Origin: Paralichthys olivaceus
Taxonomy: Eukaryota > Chordata > Actinopteri > Pleuronectiformes > Paralichthyidae
Assembly: GCF_024713975.1 (NCBI RefSeq)
Contig: NC_091098.1
Span: forward strand, 25,725,316-25,789,315
Reading direction: 5' to 3'
Length of the DNA stretch: 64,000 nucleotides
In this document: positions 1 to 10,437 of the stretch, one piece after another
Layout of the letters: each line of letters opens with the position of its first letter
Numbering within the stretch: the stretch's first letter is position 1
Position numbers and translations under genes: made by a program
The notes under the pieces: model-generated
Told to the model about the DNA's origin: nothing
Database searches by the model: none
What the model saw: the letters and a program-made list of their open reading frames with translations, nothing else

Positions 1-463
1 CTCTTTGCTGCGGTTCATTCCTGATGACCTGTGCAGTTTCCTGAAGGTCTGACGGTGTTTCGTGTACATCGTCCCCCTGATGCTGGAGTCTCTCTGTTTG
101 AGATTTATCTTGAAAGCATAGTTTGAATTCCTTCAATCGCACACACAGAACCTGAAGTTCTGCTGTGAATCTGGGGGGCGGCTCTGTGCTCGCCACACTG
201 ACTGTTTTGGTCGAATCTGAATGACAATAGCTTGAAACAACTGACACTCAGCCCCGGGGCGCTCGATTCTGACCGTAGGAAGTCTGGTGTGGGGCAAAGT
301 GGATTCAGGTCAGGTCTCTTGTCTACTCAATTAGGGTCAAATTAAAAAAAAAGGAATCGCTCATGTATGTGGAATTGTTTTTTCTATTTTCAACAGTTTG
401 CAGGTTTTTACCGTTCAGTGTTTTATCAAGTTCTCTTCCCACGTTGAGTTCATGAGACCTGGG

Positions 464-512
464 TCTTCTTCTTCTTCTTCTTCTTCTTCTTCTTCTTCTG
501 TTGTTGTTGTTG
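464..512. repeat. (TTC)n/(TTG)n microsatellite
   Basis: Twelve TTC units run directly into TTG units. The AAG/Arg-coding ORF on the other strand is an artefact. Confidence 0.95.
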
Positions 513-661
513 ATGCCTTGGCGCTCAGTCATTTTGTCACCGGACTCGGTTTAGCGTGTCTGGTATGTCGGGGGGGTATGAGGATGATGTGGCTTCATTA
601 ACCAGAAGAGCAGATGAGTCACGCAGGGAGAAAAAAACCTGGAGATAAACCACCCAGACAT

Positions 662-662
<1 letters not shown>

Positions 663-713
<51 letters not shown>
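663..713. repeat. (CA)n microsatellite
   Basis: An uninterrupted CA tract of about 25 units. Confidence 0.97.
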
Positions 714-717
<4 letters not shown>

Positions 718-1269
718 GGGAGTCAATCTCAGACACCGACACGCTCAGTGTGGAGCAGGATCATTACTTCAGTCGTTTGTTCGGCAAAGACTAAAAGGTT
801 CTAACGAGAGAAGCAGCTTTTCTTTGTCTTACATGATGGTGAGTTGAATGTTTTGGGGGTTTTCACCTTTTATGTTGATATGTTTCTCATGTTTTGTGCC
901 AAAAACTCTGATGATCGACTTCAGATCGACGAAACGTTTTGCTGTTTATCAGATCGTTTGTTTCACGAAGTGATCGTTATCGATATCGAGGGGTTCCATC
1001 GTTTTAATCTTCTTGTAATTTTGGGAAAATCAGCCGCATGTCTGCGTTTTGCTAAGTTGCAAAAGTTAAACTCTGTGATGAAGCGAGTCCTTCTATCCCA
1101 CAATGCAACACAGTTCACGCCTCATTTGTTCGTCTACGTCAAATATCCGGCGACACACTCGCCTGCTGTTAGTTTGGCAAAACTGTGACACTGGTACAGC
1201 GGTGCTTCCAAATGATGAAGTGTTTGAATGAAGGGGGGGGGAGGGTGCATTTGTGACTCATGCGCTAAG

Positions 1270-1360
1270 CCGTCGACCAATCGCAGACGAGTCGGCCGGC
1301 CGACCAATCACAGCAGAATGGGGTTTCCAGGAGGCGGGGCCAAGAGCTAAAATAAATCTT
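1270..1360 (+). promoter_or_regulatory. Candidate promoter elements upstream of the nckap5l leader
   Basis: Two GACCAATC boxes (1275-1282 and 1302-1309) are followed by a GC box GGCGGGGCC (1333-1341) and an A/T-rich CTAAAATAAA. This order is that of a CCAAT/Sp1 promoter. Transcription from here toward the exon ending at 2462 is inference only; no start site can be read from sequence. Confidence 0.3.
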
Positions 1361-1979
1361 TCCAGATGAACTATGAGACAAAAGTGTAAAACCTGTTCTG
1401 CCAAAAAAAAAATAAACATGAGCATTTAGTTTGGAAATATTTAGTTGAATTAATAAAACGTGATATTTAATATTTGAAGAATCAGCTGATCTGCGTAACT
1501 GATCTCAGAGCTGCTTCGCTGCTTCTGTCCTGTGATCACTTTTTAATTCAGTGCCTCCACCTGGATGTAGCTCGACCTGTCACCTCGGGTCGTTTTCTAT
1601 TTCTATGGACAAGCAGAGTTTTTCTATTTATTTCGAGAACAAGCTGCACGTGGAAAATTAAGGATTACAATTCAGGTGCATATCTCCGGCTCTGAACTGA
1701 TTCTGCTGTGCGGGGACTTCTTGTTTCCCTCAGTGCAGCCACACCGGAGCTGGTCCAGCTCTTAGTGCCAATGTGATTGAGAAAGACAATCCTCTTAGCT
1801 CAGAGCCTGTTTTCTTTTCTAGGCCACCGAATGGCTGTGTGCAGAAGTCCTGTCAGTTCAGCCTGGCAGTCGGATATCCTCTCCCTGTTAAGTTCCTTTG
1901 TCCGCTCCGTGGTTGGGTCTCCTTTGAAACACAACCCCCCTCTCCTCCTCTTTATGGCCCGAGCCGGCAGCTGCAGGGT

Positions 1980-2462
1980 TAATGTTTAGCAGCAGCAGCG
2001 GCAGCAGCAGCAGAACATGCAGCCAGAGAGGCAGGAGTTGTAGGAGGAGGAGTGCAGCAGAGAGGTGGGGGCTGGTCCACAGCTGTTGTAGTAGGCAGGG
2101 TCTATTGGAGTAGGAAGCCTGCCTCACTCGCCCTGGAACAATGGGAGACATGGCAGCCTCTGCAGACAGCAGAGACACACACACACAATGCACATGCCCA
2201 AGGACGGGCCTTTTCTAGTTTGGAGCGTAGAGGAAACCGGCTTCCTCGCCACACTCACAGGGTGACGCCACTTCTTCAAGCGGAGAGAAAAGAATCTCCT
2301 CCGCAGCCGGAAAACAGAAAATGTGAGGTTGTGGCCTCTCTCTTTCTCTCTTTCTCTCTCTCAGTTTTTTTTTTGTCCTCTTTCTGGTGCCTTACATTTC
2401 TCTGGGCTGAGGGATCTCTGATGTGGGGACTGGATGACTGAGGCAGCAGCAGCAGGAGGAAG
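1980..2462 (+). other. nckap5l: Putative noncoding 5' exon of nckap5l (3' edge at 2462)
   Basis: A GC- and CAG/AGG-rich block ends in GAGGAAG followed by a good donor GTGAGCTG at 2463. The 5' limit is a guess. It carries a short upstream ORF at 2420-2440 (MWGLDD then stop). Assignment to nckap5l is by position and strand only. Confidence 0.35.
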
Positions 2463-2662
2463 GTGAGCTGACCCAGGATCTGTGTGTTTGATGGAGGATT
2501 TTTGAGAAAAAGGTGTAAATGCTGATTTGTTCCTCGCTCAGCCTCTCGCTCTGTGTTGTGACTCTGTGTCAGACCAAAGCAGCGTTTCTCTTAGAACGAA
2601 GTGATGTGAAGGAGCATGTTGGGTTTTCTGGTTCTGACTTGACATGAATGTATGTCATGACT

Positions 2663-2698
<36 letters not shown>

Positions 2699-4670
2699 CA
2701 GGTTAGCATTAATACTTCACTGTTTCCGCGTGTTGTCATTCGTACCTTGACCGAACCACCACAGGATCTCAGAGGCTTGTTTTGGTCGCAGCCAAACAAA
2801 GTGTCATAAATCTGCCGCACGTTGTTCGGTGGGTTCAGCGCCGACTGATTGTTGTTGTGTGGTCGGAAGCGGACTCCGGGTTTGTGTTGCAGCGGAGGTG
2901 CAGGGGTCGGTGATGTGTTTCCTGGGTGTGGAGGCTGCCTGGCACGGATTAGAGAAGGAGCCCTGCGTCGTGTTTGATTGCTCTCAGACGTACGCACATC
3001 CAACCTTTCAGGCCTTTTGGGAAAGGGGAGCTCTCCCCTCCGACGTCCCCTCCCCCACATCCCCTCGCTCCTCATCCCAAATATTGCTTGTGTACGATTC
3101 GTCTCGGTTCCTGCAGCCAAACATCAGACAGGAAACGGCAGCGAGGGGAGCCTGCCAGCCTGATTCTGTCTCCCCCACATCTCTCTGCCTCTTTGATATT
3201 TATCTGCATCTGTATTAACGATGCAGACAATCGAGCAGTAACGGTGTCTGCAAGAAAAAGAAAAAAGCCTAAATTGACTTTGGCCTACATTTTTTGTGTG
3301 TGTGGGGGGGGGGGGTGGAAACAGACTCAAGTCTTCTCCGATCTTGTTTAATTCCATCGTGTGAGGATTTAGGTTTTTGTCACATTGTTTACATCTCCGC
3401 CTACACAGCAAGAACTTCAATCTGTGCTTCTCCAGATTGGCAGAAGGAAAGGCTGGTGTTTGACATATCCTGAGACGGCCTTGCCTTTGCCAAATCCCCA
3501 AGAGTGCGACCGACATGATTTAAGAAGCTTTGTGAATTTCTCCCCTCTGCTTTTGCGGGTTCTTTTTTTTTTTTTTAGCCTTGCCCTCATTCCATGAATC
3601 ACATCTTCTCATCCTCCCTCATCTGCAGCATCACACCACTTTTCTTTTTTTTTTAAAGCTTCAACTTCACTCTCAGCATCTCACCGTCAAAAAATCAAAG
3701 TCCGTCCTCAGTAAGTGAAAACTGATGTCGAGTGCTTGTTCTCTTTTTTTTTTTTGACCTCTGTGATCTGTCGTCTTTGTGATCTGGCTTTCACGACGCG
3801 GATCACAGATCACGGCCTCCCAGTACCGGGTTTACCAGCGAGCGACGGCCAGACCAGATGATCTGCTCTCGCTCTATTAAAACCCAGATTGAGGAAGGCA
3901 GATGCTCAACACCTCTAATCCCATTTCAGTTTGACAGGAGCTAACAGGATCAGGCCCTGTTACCCTACAGAACCGCTTTTAGAAATGAAGAGTTAACGCT
4001 GCAGCTCGGTGCCTCAACTTATCTGGAGCTGATCGAGGAGGAGCTGCAGCGGACGGGGGCGTCCGACACACACGATAAAAGAAACCTTTGTAGAAAGTGG
4101 ACGTAATTAACAGGGAACTCGGTTAATGGGGGAATCCCACATTAGACAAAAACGGGGAAAAAAAATCATTGTGTGGCAGTGAAGTCTGCGTGTCCGACGT
4201 TATCAGAGAGACATGAAAGAGGAGTTCTTAAACGCTGTGTCTGCTGAATTATTCATCCATCTTTCTTTCATTACACTTTACAATGACTCAGAGATGAAAG
4301 GGAAGACGAGAGGAGGGAGATTGAGGGAGCGAGATAGAAGAGTGGGGGCTTGTGGTCTTGGCGTGGCTGGCGTCTGCCGAGCGCTGGTGGTGTCTCCCCC
4401 GAGGGCACAATGGAGCGTCCTCCTCTGCTCCTGGTTTCCTGTTCACACGTAGAGCGGAGGAAAGACAGAGGTGACATTGCCCACCCCCCCCCCCCAAATG
4501 CAAAACTCCCGCCACGGACCTTCTGAAGATCTCGTCACGGACACGGACAAATTCTGTGGTTTCTGTCTCATGATTCACAGAAACACAAACGCGATGTCAG
4601 GAGGTTCTTCAGCAGCAGAAGAGGAGGAGGAGAGTCGTATTAATTCAAACGTGTGTTTTCTCCTCCTCAG
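2463..4670 (+). other. Probable nckap5l intron (5' UTR)
   Basis: It lies between the two putative leader exons. It has (GT)n at 2669-2696 and several T or C homopolymers (3564-3577, 4486-4497). No coding signal was recognised. Confidence 0.4.
2669..2698. repeat. (GT)n microsatellite
   Basis: About 14 GT units in the putative nckap5l leader intron. Confidence 0.95.
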
Positions 4671-4757
4671 CTCCGAGGTTTTGTCGTTGGGAGACCGAGG
4701 CGCCTGACGGGAGACTCCACTCCTCCTCCAGCATCATAAGGAGAGAGACACCCACAG
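4671..4757 (+). other. nckap5l: Putative noncoding 5' exon of nckap5l
   Basis: An 87-bp segment is bounded by a strong acceptor (TTTTCTCCTCCTCAG, ending 4670) and a consensus donor (CACAG/GTGAGTG at 4758). It contains no ATG. It fits a spliced 5' UTR exon before the coding exon at 10438. Confidence 0.45.
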
Positions 4758-5271
4758 GTGAGTGTGTTCATCACGTGGTCGTTCAGGAAAGACGTGAGCA
4801 ACGCTTGGCTTCACTTCCTCAGGGCTGCACTGACCTCCTCACACATTTAGTCACATTCTGACTAAAATATGTCAGATGATCTAAACAAATGCTGAAGACA
4901 TCAAGATAAGCTTCTACAAGTGAAACCTCTTTTGTTCGCGGGTTATTTAAACGCTAGGTAAACTAGCTCAACTAAAAAAGGAGATCCAGAAGAGGAGGTT
5001 ACGTCTGTTCTCACCTCGCTGTCTTTCCAAAATAACTCGTTCCCCCGGGCGTCTCGATTCCATCGCTGCCGATCAGAGCCGATAAAAACCTACTGCAGAG
5101 TCATTTGAGCCGCGAGTGGATTCAGACTGGATCCATCCTCATGGCAGAGAAAAGTCAGGTGTTAGTTTGCTTTTAGATTTATTTCTTCACTAGGTTCTTG
5201 TTTGTGTTTGTTAGTTTGCAGGTTGAAGCAGAAATAAGTTATTTAAAATGGTCCAGAGAAGAACTCCACAC

Positions 5272-5395
5272 TTTGTGGTGCAGATCTGGATCAGGGGCCA
5301 CGACAGGAATTAATTAACGGATCTTGATGAGAAAGCTCGGACGTATTAAGAAGACTGATTTCTATGAGTGTGTGTAATTTGGAGATTGATTGATC
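5272..5395 (-). repeat. RTE-like LINE 3' tail copy (reverse orientation)
   Basis: It contains GGTGCAGATCTGGATCAGGG followed by ATCTTGATGAGAAA and CTGATTTCTATGAGTGTGTG. These words are the reverse complement of those in the copies at 51950-52205 and 55805-56045. It resembles a repeat family very common in percomorph genomes; the exact family name was not verified. Confidence 0.55.
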
Positions 5396-7848
5396 ACGTT
5401 TGTCATCAGACTCGTCGGTAGAAATCGAAGAAGCTCGTTCTGTCTCGGTTGTTTTTACGCCTTTGAGAAGTTTAAGCCGACCTCTGCAGCAGTGGCTGCT
5501 GGGTGATTTGTTTTTAAGGACACCGTGGCGATTTATCTCCGGCAGTCGACACATTACTTTTCCCCTGGTGTCAAGTTGCACTTTATTTGTTTGCCGGTGA
5601 ATGCACAGCAGTGTCCCCTCAGCTCACATTTTTCATGCACAGGTATCCATTTGACTCATTTTGAGAAGAACAAAAGCACCACATGCTCGCTGGGCTCGGA
5701 GGCCAACACGTGATCCTCCCTGTTTTGTTCTGGGACGGGAACTTTAAGCTGCACTTTGTTTTCACTTGGCAACGTCAGACTCGGTGGCCGTGTTTTTTGA
5801 GAAGGGTTGGATTTTCAGACACAAAACAAAAAACCTTGTCCTGCTGACTTTGACCTCCTCACGTGTTTGTGCCGTGGCTTGTGTTCTCTGGCTCATCTCC
5901 TCACTTTCACGAGAAAGGAGAGAAAACGGTTTTCATTTCATTTGATCTGAAGGACATGGTTGTTATGTGTGGATTCACCCTGTGATGGTAACGTGTGCGT
6001 TGCTGCGTCTAATGATTGTTTTCTGATGTCATTGATCGTCTGTCGAGTGACAGTTGTGAGCGATCGTCCAGCGTGATGTCTCGTACGCGTAAATATTATT
6101 TTGAAAACAGAACCTCCTCGGTGGAGCCAACGATACGATGTAAAATTCTACACGAGTCTTTTCAGCACTTTTAATATTTTCAAGACGTATTTCAGATTCT
6201 TCTCCTCGGCGTCAGGCCTTCACTTGTGATGAAGTGCTGTTGCAGTGCGGCTGCCAGGCAGCGAGGCCACACCAGCAGCATTAGCTCTGTTTGCATTCCC
6301 CTCGTGTCTTCTCGCTGTCGGGCGCTGACGGCACCAGCGGCTGTGAGTCTGCCAGCTGAGCTCGGCGGAGGGAGGGAGCTCCCTGGCACTGCAGCTCCTC
6401 TGGGGACGCTCTCTGCTCTGCCCGGTCAATGAGCCTCTGAGTGCACCGGCCCGGGACGCTCACCACCATCGTGATAACAATGCTGCAGCTTACAAAGCAG
6501 CCAGCAGTGTTTTCTCTCCGTCGATATTTCTCTCTCCCTCGTCCGTTGTTTTTTCACGTGAAGAATCCCAAACGTCGGCTCAAATGGACCAAAACTGATA
6601 AAACAGGGAAATTAAATCAGCCAAATATAAATGAATTGTCCCAAATTGAATGAAACTAAAAGCAAACAGACGGAAACTGAAGAACTGAGACTTCTGGGAG
6701 TTCGTCTCAGAAATGTGGCTCCTTAAAAAAACCCGAGCTCTGCCTCTCGGTGTTCGGTATCGACCTCAGAGGATCTGAGAGGGGGAAGTAGCAGCCGGTC
6801 AATGGCTTCTGTGATTGGTCGTCAATAGAAGGTCGTCTTGGACGTGAAGGCCTGTTGGATTCTGGGTATTTTTAGAGAGACAATTTTTAGTCTTGAGAGA
6901 TTCTTTTTTTTTTTTTTTTTCTTGTGGCGTTTTCAGTGAAGCTCTGCACATCAAACGAAACCACAGCACCACATGTTCACGTTATATTTAGAATCACTCT
7001 TGTTGTCTTTTGCTCCACGCTGTAATTTCCAGTGCGAGCGTTAGCGAACGCACAGAGAGACGAGGGCCTGTTTCTCAGCGCTGCTGCCCCGAGCTGTAAC
7101 GTGCATCAGTGAAGACCAAAGCTGCTTTTTTTTCTAACGAGTCAGTATCGCTGGTCCCAGGTCAAATGGACGACTAATATCTGCTTCCGTTCTTAGAAGG
7201 GCCTCATCGATCATCCGTCCATTACACGTGCAGATTGGACCGTGTTCAGTCGGACGCAGCTCAATAAGCTCCCTACGCGTCGGATGCTGCTGCGCAGGTT
7301 CGTGAGTGAGAGTTTCACAATCCACAGAGCGATGATGTTCAATAATCTTCCTGTAAACGCTCTGCAAACAGCTCCGGTTACACGAGGCCTGACTGTCTCC
7401 GCTGACTCCTCCACAAGCTATTGAACGTTCACCAGCAGTGGCTTCTGATCCGAGTGAACGTGCTGCGTACATATTTAGGTCGGTATTGTTTATTAGAGCG
7501 GCTGGCAGATGACATGGGTCAATCAGCCGTTCAAAGACAAACCCTACTTTACAGAATAAACAGAGAAGATGTCCTCAGCAGTTCCACTTCATTACTGTAT
7601 GAGATAAAACGAGGAGTAAAAGCTCACATTCATTTATTAAAATAGTTGCAGATGAATTTTCCGGTCACGTCTTCTCTCCTCTTGTTGTAAACGATGAAGC
7701 AGTAACAGTGCGTTGTTCTGTTGTCTCAGTATTTTCTCTCTTCCCCGTGGTTCTCAGCCCGGAGCCTGTTCGTCCCTGCTGAGAACATGAATCTTTAAAG
7801 CGGCTGTAATCAGTAGTTTTCTGCACAAACAATGGATCATGTGAGAGA

Positions 7849-7872
7849 GGGGGGGGGGGGGGGGGGGGGGGG
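7849..7872. repeat. G24 homopolymer
   Basis: 24 consecutive G on the plus strand after GTGAGAGA. It could form a quadruplex and is a likely place for sequencing or assembly length errors. Confidence 0.9.
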
Positions 7873-8320
7873 TCACTTGTGGTGATGAAGCCGCAGAGAT
7901 TTATCACCCGACCCTGCAGCTCCGCAGCTCCACTGAGCTTTTCAACATCTGGGAGCTCGTGCTGTGGGTTTTACAGGCTGCACCTTCACCAGAGCTGTTC
8001 CCAGCTGTTTGCACACTTCTGCTCTCAGAGGCCGACGGACACAACCGGAAACCCGTTGATGAACACGGCGGCGCGTCTGGCAGCTTGAGAGCCGGATTGT
8101 TCCCTCGGGAGGCGTTTGAGACCCCGAAAATACGAGGTGAACGCTCGACCCAACGTTCACCAGATGTTCAGACGAACGACTCAGAATGAATGATAGCGTT
8201 GAATCTGTCACAGCTGGATGAGTGAGTGAGCAGCAGCAGTTCACCACATCAACTTACAATGTGATTGTGTTTATTAACGGGCTAGTGTACGACACTTCAA
8301 CGTGTGTGAATCATTTCCCG

Positions 8321-8366
8321 GAGGAGCTGGAGGAGCTGGAGGAGCTGGAGGAGCTGGAGGAGCTGG
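8321..8366. repeat. 9-bp GGAGCTGGA minisatellite
   Basis: About five exact copies of GGAGCTGGA, giving a spurious EELEELEEL reading frame. It is intronic by position. Confidence 0.9.
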
Positions 8367-9108
8367 ACACTGTAGTTTTAAAGTGCTGCGTTTGTTGGGA
8401 CTATTTTCAGCTGTGGATTCATACATATTTGATGCTCATGTGAGAATTTCCAGCAGCACGATGGTGTTTGTGGGAGTCAAGATGAATGTGTGTGTGTGTG
8501 TGTGTCACTCAGTGTAACAGCACATTGATGTGTTTGGTTCTCGGACGACAGTGCAGCTCTGTGGTTCAGAACAACGACAGATCAGACTCTGGTTACACAA
8601 ACCGCTGTTGTTTGTTGGATCAATTCATCTTCTGGGTCTTTTTGAGTAATTACTTTATAATTGAAAACAAAATATTGATTATCACCAGACTCGTCCTTCA
8701 ACCCTCTTTGTTTGTATCAGTCTTTGATTGATGGATTTACTTTAAAAAGAATTATACAAACATTTATTGAATGATAAATCAAAGTTTTATCGATGCAGAA
8801 TTCATGCAAAAACGAATTCCGGCCCACAGGAGGAGATCAAGATGTTTGCATCTTCTTCCATTAAGATTTATGATGTTATAATATTATACATGGCTTAATA
8901 AACCGTGTGTAAAGTTTTATTAATAGTCGCATAAGATCTTTGACTGAAAAACAACATTTAAATCAGTAAAATATTCTCGATGAATAATTCCAGGCTTGTA
9001 AATATTTTCACGCTTTTTCTTATTTTACGATTTATTTATGAATTTTCTCAGTTTTTTAAACAAGAAGCTCAGTTAAAAAACAAAGTAGACACCCGACACA
9101 TGAACTAC

Positions 9109-9111
<3 letters not shown>

Positions 9112-9142
<31 letters not shown>
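9112..9142. repeat. (GT)n microsatellite
   Basis: About 15 GT units; related CA/GT tracts lie at 9297-9322 and 9485-9514. Confidence 0.95.
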
Positions 9143-9144
<2 letters not shown>

Positions 9145-9481
9145 ACCTGTCAGCTTTAACGCTGCAGGAAACTGTGCTAGTTCCTGATTGGCCTCCAGCC
9201 ACAGAATCAGCCTCCTCTCATCCGCTCTAATGACTCCTTAAGACGTGACCGTGATCTGGGTCCACGTCGACGTCCACTGTTCGGCTCTGACCATCCACAC
9301 ACACGCACACACACACACACACTCTGAGACACATCTGGAGCCGTGCCCACCAGACCGCTCCTCGCCCTGCAGGGCACCGTGCTGCCAGGCTCCAGCCGCC
9401 TGTGAGCTCAGCGTGGAGCTGCGGTCTGATCTGTGGATTTGTTGAAGCCTCTGATCTAAGGCAGAGAATTATGGACACAGG

Positions 9482-9516
<35 letters not shown>

Positions 9517-10437
9517 TGAGGAGCAAACCCCGGAGCGGCTCGGAGACCGAATCCTGTGGCTGTTTATGTGACTGATTTGTAAACGGAGCGAGATGAAGGT
9601 AAAAACGTTCACGTCAGGGTTACCAGTACTTTTAAAAATGTATATTGTACATAGATTTGTGTTCCTGCCGACTCGTGTTTGAGTTCAGGGAAGAAGCCAG
9701 TGAGTCGTGTTGACGGTTTTTACATTGTGTGTTTATTTGATGTTCATGAGTGATATCCACATGTCAGTGAGGTGAGATGGTGAATATGAGTTCAAACCTT
9801 CTTGTGTCCTTTTGACGTCTGCTGCTGAATCTTGGACTCCTGTTTTGTCGCCGACCTCATTTATTCCTGACTCATCCCGTCGGGTTTATTCTCATTATTC
9901 ATCAGGTTAATCCAACTGACATTAAAAAAATCCCTTCAAGGTTCCAGGGTGAATTAGTTTTGCTCTTCGTCAAACACAGCCGATTACCGATTGATCCCTA
10001 AACCTGTGGGACCTTTTGTCAACTTGTCTGATAAACTTCTTCATTTTATTTATTGTGTCGTACTCGCTCTTCATAATCTGTGTTTCCCGTCTGTCGTGTT
10101 TAGTCTCCAACCTCGTTTCTTATTTGTGATTTTAACCTTTTTCCATTGTTTAATATTGGTTTTTTTTGAATTATTGACGTCAAGCTCTGATGAAGTGAAT
10201 ATACTCAGGAGGAGAAAATCACCAAAGTGAAACTGTTTGATCCAAATCTGATGCAAACACCGTGTGATTTGAATGAAGAGCGTCTCCTGCGGATAACAGA
10301 CACAGTCGTGTCTCTGCTCAGACAAATGAACACACGGTTCTAAAGAAATAGAGGAAGCTCTGGTGATGGTTAGTTTCCTGCGTCGCTTGCAGACGCCAGC
10401 GTTGCTCTCTGTGACACTTTCACCTCCTGTGTTGCAG

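Larger units (their letters stand above)
1..1260. other. Noncoding stretch with two microsatellites
   Basis: No credible exon was seen. It contains (TTC)n/(TTG)n at 464-512 and (CA)n at 663-713. ORFs through them are repeat artefacts. The rest is unique-looking and unassigned. Confidence 0.5.
4758..10437 (+). other. Probable nckap5l intron before the first coding exon
   Basis: About 5.7 kb without a recognisable exon. It includes an RTE-like repeat copy near 5272-5390, a G24 run at 7849-7872, a 9-bp minisatellite at 8321-8366 and GT/CA tracts at 9112-9142, 9297-9322 and 9485-9514. A CAG/GCTG-rich block at 6220-6470 could be an alternative leader exon, but no clear donor supports this. Confidence 0.45.

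Noticed and set aside
844..1188. 114-codon plus ORF near the left end
   Set aside because: No recognisable domain and no splice or promoter context; within chance for this length.
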